From assembly GCA_021904315.1 (NCBI GenBank), contig CM038920.1:1612001-1676000 (forward strand): DNA of 64,000 nucleotides. The letters are read 5' to 3'. Below are positions 23,641-35,131 of this stretch, piece after piece; the first letter of the stretch is position 1, and each line of letters starts with the position of its first letter. The position numbers and the translations under genes were made by a program. The notes beneath the pieces were generated by a model. The model made no database searches. It saw only the letters and a list, made by a program, of their open reading frames with translations, and was not told the origin of the DNA. The stretch is from Sphagnum magellanicum (Eukaryota > Streptophyta > Sphagnopsida > Sphagnales > Sphagnaceae).

Positions 23641-24935
23641 GTTTTAAATGTTTTGTTGGAGTTTGAGTAGATGTGTAAACTGATTATTTTTAAGTGGATG
23701 TTTCATTTTTTTGTTGTTTGCTTGCATTTAGGGTTCTAGAAAGGTTCATTGATGCCAAGCCATTACTTAGAAAGCTTCTTTTTTAAATGGACAACTACAT
23801 GAAGGATAATAAAAATCATCACTCACTTGCATTCCTATCTCTCCTAACTACAAGAAAATTAACGTTCAAAGAAGTTCAATTAAAATTTCTAGTCGTTGGG
23901 CACACCCACAAGGACATAGATGGAAATTTTGGATATTTGTTCAAAATTTTGAAAGAACATGATAATTATGTCTTGGTGACTTGATGGAAATGTTCATGAT
24001 TTCATAAGATTGTCTTTTGATTCCTCAACTTATCCAAGAAATTTTGGATTTCAAAACTTAGGTCAAAGGATGTTTGGATGCACCAAAAAGCCTTAATGTA
24101 GCATATTGACATGCAATTTTATTTATTTTTTATTTATTTATTTATTTATTTATTTTTTTGTGGATTCAACTAGGTGACTTGTTGTGTAATACAAAATGTC
24201 TCTACTAATGCCTTATGGAGTTTGAAGGATGGACCCCAATTCGGTTGTGGTAAGCAAATGATTTTGGTCATTCAAAGTTACTTATTAGACTTCCAAATCA
24301 TGTTCTTTTCCACCCCATATGGGAGGATGATCTATCTAGGCCAATTGAAAAAAAAAAAAACTATTATGTTCGGTTTTCTAAGTATGTGGAGTTTTGGAAG
24401 TTAAAGGTATGTAAAGATGACACTTGTATGTTATAAAGTTTGTTCCATACATGGAAAACTAAAAAAACATCTACCACCTTAAAATTCAACATTCTTTGAA
24501 GGTTTCTAGTCTTCAAGCAATTGAATATATAACCATGTGCGAGGTGCCATCCTCACAATTGTTGATGTTGATTTCAAAGATCGAATTATTGTTTCATATT
24601 ATGGTCATAATTAAAACATGTGGCCATCATTGAAGACAATTACTTGCATTCCCTTTCGAAACTTGGGCCTTGGATATTTCATTATGGTGAGCCCTATAGA
24701 TGCAAAATTATATCATGTGTGGATTGGAAGGGAAAAAAATGATGTTGTGAAAGGTGTGAACAGTCTAAATTTTTTAAACATATTCATATTCCATGTAGGT
24801 GCCATTGAAAAAAGGAATAAGGAATCATAGATAATTGTGCCAAGATTGTTGGTTGAGCAAATGAAAATGTAATTTAACAAATCTAAAACAATGGGTTGAC
24901 ATCTCATCCATCCTATTTCCATTTCCTACTAAAAG
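23640..24935 (+). pseudogene. Decayed transposon-derived ORF (DUF7869-like)
   Basis: Reading across stops and frameshifts gives 'MDNYMKDNKNHHSLAFLSLL', 'LKFLVVGHTHKDIDGNFGY', 'LKEHDNYVLV' and later 'VIQNVSTNALWSLKDGPQFG', 'LGLGYFIMVSPIDAKLY' and 'CWLSK' plus 'KQWVDISSILFPFPT'. The 'VGHTHxDIDxxFxxL' motif is what I associate with DUF7869, a domain of repeated transposon-like ORFs. A TTTA microsatellite (about 24,118-24,160) has expanded inside it. Multiple stops mark it as dead. The family name is from memory and needs an HMM check. Confidence 0.6.
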
Positions 24936-25769
24936 TCATGTCATGATTAATAACATTATAACAATTAATGTTATTCATGTAACCAAGACCTTGAACAAAA
25001 TCTTGATATAGCTAATGAAACAGCTAGTGTGTAGTTCCTATTTTAAGTTATGTTCATTTAATTTGTAAATGAAATTTGATGGTTGTTTGGTTTTTGTGAA
25101 AAGTATCATTGGTTATTTATATTTGTTTATGCATGTTTTAATATGTTGATTATATCATATTATTTGGGACTTTTGTGTATCCAAATCATTTTACACTATT
25201 TTAATTTATTTGGTATAGAATGACAACTTATTGCCCACTAGCCCTTTTACTCATAACTCCTTTCATTGTATATACAACTTGTGTTATTTTTTAATGTTTT
25301 CATATATTGAAAGGTCTAGTTTTGATAAGTAGCACCTAGTGATCACTAAGTGGTTGATGTTCCATTGCATTACAAAACATGTATAAAAGTGTTTTAATAC
25401 AAATATTTTATACAAAGTGATTAGTTTTGGAGTTGGTTTGTGATTTCATTGTCTTTTTGCATGCAAATATCTATGTTACATAAAAGATTTATGTGGAAAG
25501 GTTTTATATTGATGATTTTTTGATGGGGTATATTTTTTGCAAGGATTTTTGTGGTATAGGCTTATGCCAAACACAATACACCTTAAACAAATGACAATCC
25601 TATAACCTAATACAAGACATAACATTACAAATGATTAAAATAACTAGCAATGATCATGTGGCAAGCTTATTGAAAATTACTTGAATTTGGTGGCCATTAA
25701 ATGGCCTTGCTCCCACTGTCTAGGTTGAGTTAAGTTTGAAATTAACATTTTAGTATGGAACAAATTAAA
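24936..25769. other. Intergenic, nothing assigned
   Basis: AT-rich. A short palindrome ('aataacatta' and 'taatgttatt', near 24,949-24,976) is the only structure noticed. Confidence 0.4.
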
Positions 25770-26250
25770 TAGATATTAAATGCTAACATTGTTCAAAAGA
25801 TTATTAACAAAGGAATCAATGTCAATGCAAAAGCTATGAATGGAAAAATGCTTTTGCATTGCATTTAGCAATTGGAAACCATGATGGAGTTGTTTTGATA
25901 TTATTCATGGTACTTAAAAAAAATTTGTTTCATAGATCATAAATGGTGCAAATTTTTGTGATTTCTTACAATTATGTAAAGATTTATTTGTGAGAATTCA
26001 AGGGCAAGAGGGAACAAATGTGGAAGCACATTATGAATTGGTAATGATCTAATGAAAATGTGTTTTGAACATAAAACAAGAATATAGGTTGACAAAGGAT
26101 ATTAAAATTGTGTTTTTATCAAGTAGATTTTTTTTTTAATGGAGCATTCTTTTGTTATGAGTTCTTTATGTTTGGGGATGCACATTTTCTTCTTTTTCAT
26201 TATGGTTTTCACTCACTTAAAATGTTACACAAAAATGATGTTCACCACAT
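25770..26250 (+). pseudogene. Ankyrin-repeat-like gene fragment, copy 1
   Basis: The frame near 25,795 reads 'KIINKGINVNAKAMNGKMLL' then 'HC', matching the ankyrin core pattern (L-x-x-G-A-x-V-N-A-K-x-x-x-G-x-T-P-L-H). A stop follows at once. The next 400 bp resemble 43,110-43,480 ('gttattcatggta', 'cactcacttaaa.tgttaca', 'gatgttcacc'). It is a remnant without a full reading frame. Confidence 0.5.
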
Positions 26251-28039
26251 TATTTGTGCATTATGTGAAAAGAAATGATTAAAAAAACTAGTGTACCAAA
26301 AAAGAAAGGATGTAATATTCTCTTCATTATTCTTCCTATGTAATTTTCTTTTTGGCTAAAAATCTATTTTGATACATTTTTTAATCATCAGATTAAATTT
26401 TATGATCATATGGGCATATTCATAGTTAGTGTACCAAATGGCCAAAAGAAATGGTTTTTTTCTTTGCACCCCTTTGGAATGAATGATGTAACCTTCAAAA
26501 TTCTTGTACCATGTATGATCTAATCAAATACATTTAATGAACATTGGCAAACATAGATGCAAACATTGTTTCTCCATGAAACAAAATTAAATTAAAATTT
26601 TTCACTATTTTATGCATTCCTCTTTTATTCCTTTAAAATGAACATTGTAGTTAAAACAAGGATCTGAAATATTTAAAATGATTGAAAAAGACATGTATAT
26701 TGTATCAAATTTATTCTTATTTTTTTGTATTTATTTAAGATGATACCATTTTAGTTATGTTCATACAACAATCCACTATAATAATTATCGTTTATATTAT
26801 AATAATTATAATATTTATTATAGATAATAAATATTTTAAAAACTGAAAATTGTCTGTGCAATATTTTTTTGGTTAGACAATCCTTTTGGGTACCCTAATT
26901 GTGAATATCCTCACATCGTCATTATATAGCACAAGCCATATGATATCAATTTATACTTCTACATGTTTTAAATGACATGGGTATTTATCTTTCAAAAGAA
27001 AAGATAAATTAAACATTTAAAACTTACATATTAAAATATTTGAAGATGCATTAATACAAAAGAAAAGTGATCAAATAATGGGTAACAACATATACTTGCA
27101 ATTAATATTATCTTTGAAATCCACATTTAACATTTTTTTGTCTCATAAAATCAGTATTCAACAAAGTTGAATAAGTATTTATGAATTTTACATGACATTA
27201 TAAATGAAAAATGCCATTTGGTCATTGTTGATTGCATACATAATATGAAAAAATAGATTAAAATAACTTTGTGCGTGTCTTGTGACAAAATGAATGGTTT
27301 TTGATAATCTATATAAGGACGATGGCTTGTTTGAAAATCCAAATTTCCCTATCATAAATATATGAAAAAACGTTTGCATGAATTTCTATTGAATAGAAAA
27401 AAACCTTCCATGACTTCATGATAAATCAAATTTGTGATATTTTCATTAGTAGTTTTAGTATAAAATAATTTTAAAATAAACTTGAAAAATCATTAATTAT
27501 ATGGGCATATGACCAACATTTCCTTCATTACAAATGTCATTGCTTGATGATAAATTATAATAAACCATAGCTATGACATTCTTCATTTTGCACATTAAAA
27601 TTCTTCATTTAGCACCTTGTCAAAACATTCTTGACCCGCGAATGTTTACCAAATTACACTGGTTGATCTATAAAATTCGTTAAAATTCTTGCTTCTTTGG
27701 GCTTCCATAACATTCTCGCACCAAGAATGTCATAGCTATGTAATAAACTTAGAATATAAGAATTAGTGATTTTCTATTATATGAATATAGTATATCTTTG
27801 CAACTTATGGAAAACTTCATAACTATTATTAATATTGTAAAAATGGATAAAAGATGAAGATATTACCAGTAAAAATAAGCATGGCTTGATCAAATCAAAT
27901 GGTTTGTATGTCTTTTTAAATTCATTTGGTGATATTTATTTCTTATGCAAATATGATGCACTAGAAGAAAACAATCTATTTTGTTTATTGCATAATTTAT
28001 TGTACATAGATGTAATTTTTATATTTACAATTTATTTAT
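26251..28039. other. AT-rich intergenic, no supported gene
   Basis: Very AT-rich with no frame longer than about 65 codons and no recognisable motif. I see nothing else in it. Confidence 0.45.
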
Positions 28040-28290
28040 AACATAGTACCTTAACATCTTTGGCATTATTTATATTATTTATAAGAATGTTGTAATTTTC
28101 AAAAAAAATTCTCAAAAAAATGTTTTTGTAAAGGAAAATACTTAGTCTTTTTGAATATTCAAAAATAATAATTTTTGACATGAAATTTCCAAAATTCATT
28201 AATTATTGTACAAACATCTGTTGAAGTTGCCTTTGTATTACATTAATCAAATGTATTTAAGCAATCTTGAAAACATTATGAATACATAAA
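28040..28290 (+). repeat. Fragment of the TPR-family upstream region (fourth copy)
   Basis: Resembles 18,205-18,460 and 33,430-33,640: 'tagtacc' to 'aagaatgttg.aattttcaaaaa', then 'gacatg.aatttcca', 'caaacat.tgttgaag' and 'tttgtatta.a.taa'. More diverged than the other copies and not followed by TPR units. Confidence 0.5.
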
Positions 28291-28539
28291 ATCATGTGTG
28301 CCTTCAAAATCCCATGAATATGCTGTAAGGGTTGTAACTTTTTCTCAACGTGCATTATTAATTGAATTAAATGCATGGGAAGATGAATGACTAATTACCA
28401 TAGAAGGGCCATAAAAGCTTTACAACAAGGGGAAATGAAAGTGAAAAAGGTGGCAAAGAAAGGGAAAAATATAAAAAGTTGTTTTAATTTGTGGGTAATA
28501 CATTAATGCTTGCAAATTGGGTGCATATATATATATAAG

Positions 28540-29490
28540 TTTTTCATTTTTTAATTTAATTAAAACATTTTTAATATTTGGCGAAATCAATTGTATGTCA
28601 ATTGCAAAGCACAAGTCCCTCAACATGCTATCACTATGTATCACACCAAGACCTTGAGAACCTTGAGATTTTTTTGTGCATGTTATTATTTAATAATGCA
28701 TGATTCACATTCAAGTGCATTTGTGTTTTACCATTTCATTCAAAAAATTACACTTTTAGGCTTAATAGCCTATTAAATAGTACATTATTTATGTCTTGAA
28801 AAATAAATGTAAAATTATAATAAATTTTCTTGACCTACACATCATGATTGCAAATTGTCCTAGATGTTCTAAGTTTCAACGTTTTCCTTCATATGAAAAT
28901 AAGATGTCCTGGTGCATTTTAAACCATTAGACCATATTTTATATCTATACATTTTGTAATGGATTCGATATTTATTAATTTTCATAATGATCATACCTCT
29001 AACAAGTAGTAACACTAAATTCAACATGATGGTGAGTTTGGGTTTGTATTGGAAATCAAAATTGCAATAAACTAATATAAAGTTTCATTATAATTATAAT
29101 TATAAATTAAATTACTAATCTCTTTAATAAATTTTTTTTTCAATGTTATGTTTATGAAATTCTTTAGACTTGAAAAATCATTCTGAACATCAAATTCATT
29201 AATATCTCATGAGAAGTGGCATCATGGGTGTTAGAAAATTTGTTAATGTTTCAATAGGTGAACATAAAATTTCATATTCTAAAATCAATGGAAGTGGAAA
29301 TGATTTCACGAACAATCTATATGATCATGGATTATCAACATGTGGTAACTAATTTTTTTTAATTTTATTTTACTTAGTTACAATTTTAATGTTTTAATAT
29401 TATGACAATTCATCATCATTGGTAATGCAAAATGGCACAGAGTCCAAGTAGCTAAGCAAAAATGAAGGGCAAGTTGTAATAATTGTGCCA
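28540..29490 (+). repeat. Dispersed direct repeat, copy 1 (pairs with 63,050-64,000)
   Basis: Matches the last kilobase of the window in the same orientation: 'tcaattg.atgt.aat.gca', 'tatcactatgtatcacacca', 'tttaataatgcatgattcac' and 'catcattggtaatgcaaaat'. No coding frame. The second copy continues beyond the window end. A transposon of unknown class or a segmental duplication would both fit. Confidence 0.75.
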
Positions 29491-31734
29491 TTTCCCATCT
29501 TGGGTTTCTTGCTTTGATTTTTTGGGTTTTTAGGTGGGTTTGAATAGACTTTTTTCAAAGATAATTTCAAAATGAACTAATATCCATTTAATTGACTCAC
29601 ACAAACTCATGAACATTATTACCGAGAATTAACAAAATTTGCTTGCGTCTATGATCTCTAAAGTGGAGTGAATAACAAGCCAATGGTCTATTCTGGGATT
29701 GATATTGACAAAATGGTTGGTGGTCATGATCAACTTTTGATCGAAGAAAGTCATGGCTGAGGAGATATTTCACACCATCCCACACTACCCTATCCTCCTT
29801 CCAAGAAATTGAGTAGACATCGGATTGTTGGTAGATGTTATGGGGCCAAATAATAATCATCGTGATGATAATATTAAAGAACTTGTATTTCTTACATTTG
29901 AAGTGACATAAATTTTCACATGACATGAAGATGTCATAGCCCTTGCATAGGTCCTTGCTCAAGCTAGAACACGCTTGTGTTCCAATACTTAGTTGTGGTG
30001 GGTCATTTCGAGCTGTTCCTAGCATAGGAAGCACGACCCATCTTAAGAGTTGAAAGTCTAAATTCCTATTTATGGCTACTATTGTGGTAATACGAGGGTA
30101 TCAATTTTTTATCCATATTAATTAGTTTTGACCAAAAAAAAAAAATTACAATGAGAGTCTCTTTGATAAAGTTCTCAAACTTTGGAGACTCTGCAAATTA
30201 GAAGTTTTCACCCCAAACATTAAAATAGGTAAGTCCCAATATCGGCCCTCCTAGATATAGGTTCCAAGAGCAAAAACAATTCTAATCTATATGTATAAAG
30301 AAATGTACTAATCTTGGGCAGGTATATATATTTTTAATATATATCAACCATCTAAAGGTATATAAGCTTTTAAAAAAATTGAACTAGACAAGGGTAAAAG
30401 TAGGGGACAAACATCTACCTTGTTCATGGGTAAGAGCTAGGGTAAATTTCATCATTTACCCTACACATACCATGTTTAGTGTAAGTGGGTAAACTTAAGG
30501 GTAAAAGGAACACAATGATGGCACATTTTGAAGTGGAGAAAAATAATTTTCTTATGCGTATCAGATTTTTTTAACAAATTATTCTCAAATCAATCAATAA
30601 TGTTAGAAATATATTCAAGTGGTTTTATAACAACAAATGGTAGTAAAATCTGAAAGGGGTCTAGAACATAAAGAGTTTTCTCGAATGTAATGAATGCAAA
30701 TGAAATGCCAAGTCAGTTATATTCAATAATCAGTCACCATAATTTCAACAAATTTCCATTTATTTACCCTCTTCAAAACAATTATCCTCCTCTTGAGTAT
30801 GGGTAGATGTGAACTACACACTAGTCACGTGAAATAAATACAAGGTAAGTAAGAAATAGTTAGCATGCAAATAAGGTAATGAAAGGGTAACCAAAAAAAT
30901 TATCAATGAAGTAAGGTACATTATTACATATTGGTGAACACATTAAGATAATTCACCTGCCCAACATTGCTATTTACATATGTTGTAATGAAAAATGATG
31001 TGCCACATGCGTTCGATAGGAAATATAAACGACCATCGCTGGTAGTGTGGTGAAGTGCGGAGCCCAAACCGATAAACTAAAAGTCAAATATGATGGATGG
31101 GTTCAGTGACAATGTCCCACAATTGACCCTTACTACTCCAAACAGATTACACATTGAGCGCAGGCCACCTCCATCTTGAGAGGGGCTGTTTGTTACTGCA
31201 AGGGAGGGTCCAAGGAGACTTGGAGTTTTATGGGGTTTACCTCCCCCTCTCGTTAGTTGATATGCTTCATGTGACTGGTGGAGGGTTCGGTTCTTAGTGG
31301 TTCCCTTTCCTCCTTGGGTTCTTAGTGGCTCCCTTTCGTCCTTGTGGCCTGCCTCATTTGGGCTACTTGCTTGCCTGGACTTTGGTCCTTGCCCCTTGTT
31401 TCTTTTTCTCTCCCTTGCTTCGGTCGCTTTCTTTTTATAAAATTTGGCAGGGTTTCATCAGATTACACATTCAATGAATGAGATGCTCTGGACTTGTTTT
31501 CCTAGTTTGATTATATTTCTCTCTTGGCAGACAAATCAATACCAGTGGTTAAAGTTTTACTTGTGGTTATTTTCCTGGACCTTCCTGGGCGGCTTTCGTT
31601 ATACTTTAACTAGTTTTAGGTGAGGAATCGAGTGACGACAGGCAAGTTGCATCTCTCTAGACTAGCATATGTACATGAATGGGTTTATTGGAATTGGTAT
31701 CTTGATTTCTCGAATCATGTTTGAGACACCATTG
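29491..31734. other. Intergenic; no gene assigned
   Basis: The minus-strand frame 29,597-30,034 (145 codons) shows 'SCENLCHFKCKKYKFF' and may be a mobile-element relic, but no family is recognised. From about 31,020 to 31,620 composition is GC-richer, with a duplicated phrase 'gttcttagtgg.tccctttc'. This could be a transposon tail. Nothing is certain. Confidence 0.35.
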
Positions 31735-34700
31735 GTAACAACAGTTGAACAAGTCAGGATATGACTGAATCTGGCAATAATGTGTGGCCGACTCCACTAC
31801 AGGCCTGAGGAGTGAAGATGATATGGTGGAACCATCTCTGTTGCCTCAATATAGTATGTATGCCAGAGGAAAGTTCTGAGATGGATAAGTATAGGGGGCA
31901 AAACTTCAAATGGCCTATCAGTTTTGTGAGGAGGCAAACACACGGTTCCCCGACTGACGTGCAGGCTCTAACAGCCCCACTTTTCTTTGCTGACACAGGC
32001 TGCGCATCATCAAACAATGCATCCAGTCTGTGAAGGCAAAGAAAAGTTCATTGATCACACTCTGCCCCACAGTTTGTGCCGCTGCCATTAGCATAGGCCA
32101 AAAATCGTTTTTTTTTTTTTTTGGGTCCATTTCACAGCATGAGAGGTGAACCGAAAGTGGGTTTTATCAACATCTATGCGTAAGGGGGTTCCAAAAAATA
32201 AAAATAAAAATCTAGAATTTATAGATATATATAAGAGGAAAGTTCTGATGAAGTATCATGTAGACTCTAAATAGCTTGCCAACTCATAGTATGCACCCAT
32301 CAATCAAGGACCCCTTGCATCCGGTTCCTAAGGCCAAAACTTTTGCTGATAAAAGGAAGTTCCAGGTCTATTACATACGGCAGGATCGCATTACTTTATT
32401 AAAGGCTTGGAATCTTGAACAGTGTGAAAGCACATAAAGACAGGAGAAAGAGTATCAACCTACAATAACATATTTCCGAATGGAAGTTTGGAGTGGGTAT
32501 CAGGGAAGAGTTTAACCAACCTTCCTTGTCTTTGCTGCCACACTGGTATGCGTGTATAATGCACCTTCCTACAAGGATCACTTGCATCCTTATTCTAAAG
32601 CTCCTTTCTCATAACCAAGTTCCAAGTTTTCCACCGTTTTACATACACACATCAAATCCAACTGACCATTTCTCACTTGGCTCATATTTGCCTTGAGGAG
32701 AGTGCTACAATTGTTTGTCAATATTGGTTCACCCCATGTGCTATTGTCATCAATCCTGTCACATACATTTAGAGGCCTTGGTGGCTCAAATTAACAATAA
32801 GAATATTCATCATCCAAACGCCACATACAAGTGCGTGTCTCACACAATAGCTCACCTCGTGTGTCAAACATACTATGTTTAAAACATCAAAACTTTGGTT
32901 GTGTCTTTGAAAGCATAAGAAATAATGGACTTGGAGTGAAGATTGTGTAATGGCTTAGATTTATGAAAAAGAGCTACCATGATTTTTTTGTTAAGGTGGG
33001 TAAATTGGTGTTCTTCTTTGTGACATTACTCACATGCATTTCATTGGGTTAGCAGCTTTCATAGTGGGACAACAAAAACTCTCCGAGACATTCAAGTGCC
33101 ACCTCTTTTGTGATTTGGCAAAACTTGTAGGTATGTACTTCACACTTTAACACCTCTCATCTTGAATTCAATATGTCTTGAAGCGTCAACAACAAGTTTA
33201 TGTTCTCATAGAAAGGTATCTAAATTGCAAGGTGTGGAGTTTGTTTCAAAGTTCAACTACATTGAATAATTAAAGCTCGAACATGATATTTTTAGGTTTC
33301 AAGAGAGGTTATATTACAAAATTGAACTAAGATAAAAATGGAACCCACATAATCTTACTACTTCAAATAATATTGAAACCATCAAAAATCATGAATTTAG
33401 TACATATAGAATATTGCACTAATACCATAATACCTTGGTGATTGTGACACTAATTAAATTGTTTGTAGGAATGTTGAAATTTTCAAAAATTATTTTTTCA
33501 AAGAATTTTTTTTTGTTTAAAAACATTAAAATCTATTGGAATTATTTTTTTCAATGTGGAATCTTCAATTTTAATTTATTATTCAACAAACATGTGTTGA
33601 TGCTATGTTTGTATTATAGCAATGTAAATCCCAAGGAAAGTAGTTCATTCAAATGATGGAGTAGTGCAACAATAATGTTGGACATCAATTGTCCATTTGC
33701 ATGCAATTATGCATGTAATGAACTTTTGCAATCATATTGTTTGATAATAATCAATTTTTCATTCAATTCACATTGGAATATTACCACAAGAACTTATGAA
33801 ATTACTACGTGCTTTGAATGATTCAACAACTTATTCATCTTAATTCATGGTTTGTCCATCTATGTTTGGACCAAATTGACTATATAGACATTCAAGAAGG
33901 ATGATAGAAAAATGGGAAAAGATATTTTGGCAATAGGACCATTGTACAAAATTAGGATGCAAATCTTTCAACTACACATATTGAATTGAACAAATGGAAT
34001 AATGCAATGATATGTTTGCTAACAAATGACACTTTGTCAAGCAAATGAACTACTCATTAATGTTAAGAATTATGTATGTAATGATTTATAGGCTAACAAT
34101 TATATTTCAAATCTTTATGAGAATAAGGTTACATAGAGTGAAAGCACCATCAAATATACACTTTGTCATCCTTGTCAAGAAAAATGTAAAGTAAGCCATT
34201 AACTAAGCTTTAACTTATTAAATTTCAAAATATTATTTATTTCAATGATCAATATGAATAGTTTTTTTGAATTTATGTCGATGATATTGAAGAATTACAT
34301 GTTCAAAATAAATTTAAGTAGATTTTTAAAAAATGCAAGTAGAATGTTTTTTACTTGCAAGTTATTTAAACAAACTAAACAAATAAATAGATGAAATATT
34401 GAATAATTTTAATTTCTTGGTTAATGCCATTTAAAATAGACTTATGCACTTTTAACTTCCAAGGTAAAAGTAATAATATATCAATCTTTTAATGTAAAAT
34501 TATTTTTTAACAAAATTCCACTAGTCCATCTTAAAAGTATTTTTGACCTATTGTTAATACACTAAAGTTTCTCAAACTTTGTATACAATACAATATAAAC
34601 TCAATATTTAATAGAACAATGGATTGACAATGATCGAAAGGTTTTGACTCTACTTTCTTACATTTTTGTGTAAAACTATGACTACAATTTTTTGGATTAC

Positions 34701-34860
34701 TTTTTGTGTATATTTGATTGTGTTTTCACCTCATAGGCTTTGTGGGAAATTCCAACTTTTTGTCTATAGATTTATCATAAATATTGCTTCCTATCTAATC
34801 TATTGCATTATAAATCATTATGTTTGTTGTTTTTCATGTTGGTGACAAATAAAAGCATTA
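31735..34860 (+). repeat. Segmental duplication, copy 2 (upstream region of the intact TPR-kinase gene)
   Basis: Collinear with 16,205-19,640. It lacks about 365 bp present in copy 1 (16,580-16,945), the break falling at a poly-T tract near 32,109-32,123. It leads directly into the TPR array, so it probably includes the promoter and 5' UTR of the kinase gene. Its last 1.5 kb is the part also kept in the third copy at 45,511. Confidence 0.85.
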
Positions 34861-35131
34861 TTAAGAACCTTGGACCACCTTGACAAGGCCCATGTTTTCA
34901 AACCAAACAATGCATTCATTTTTAAAACCCATGGAAATATTATTTATGAATGTTGAAAGATTGTCAAAAAAATTTCAAGGACTTCGACAACATTCATGTT
35001 CTTGAACCAAACAATGTATTCACTTTAAAGAGGTGTGGAAATGTCAACCAATGTTCGATGATTATCAAAGAGCTTTGGAGGACCTAAAAAATGTTCATGT
35101 TCTTTAACCAAACAATGCAATCACTTTGAAC
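34861..35131 (+). pseudogene. Degenerate TPR units upstream of the predicted start
   Basis: Two to three decayed units ('LDHLDKAHVFKPNNAF'-type, then frameshifts) precede the open array. An in-frame TAA at 35,105-35,107 ('tctttaacc') separates them from the ATG at 35,132. The same TAA context followed by 'aacatgtgtgca' occurs in the copies near 19,876 and 46,706. I infer that the stop is ancestral and these units lie in the 5' UTR. Confidence 0.6.

Noticed and set aside
27951..27975. 'cactagaagaaaaca', a possible CACTA terminus
   Set aside because: No subterminal repeats or partner end; a chance match in AT-rich DNA.
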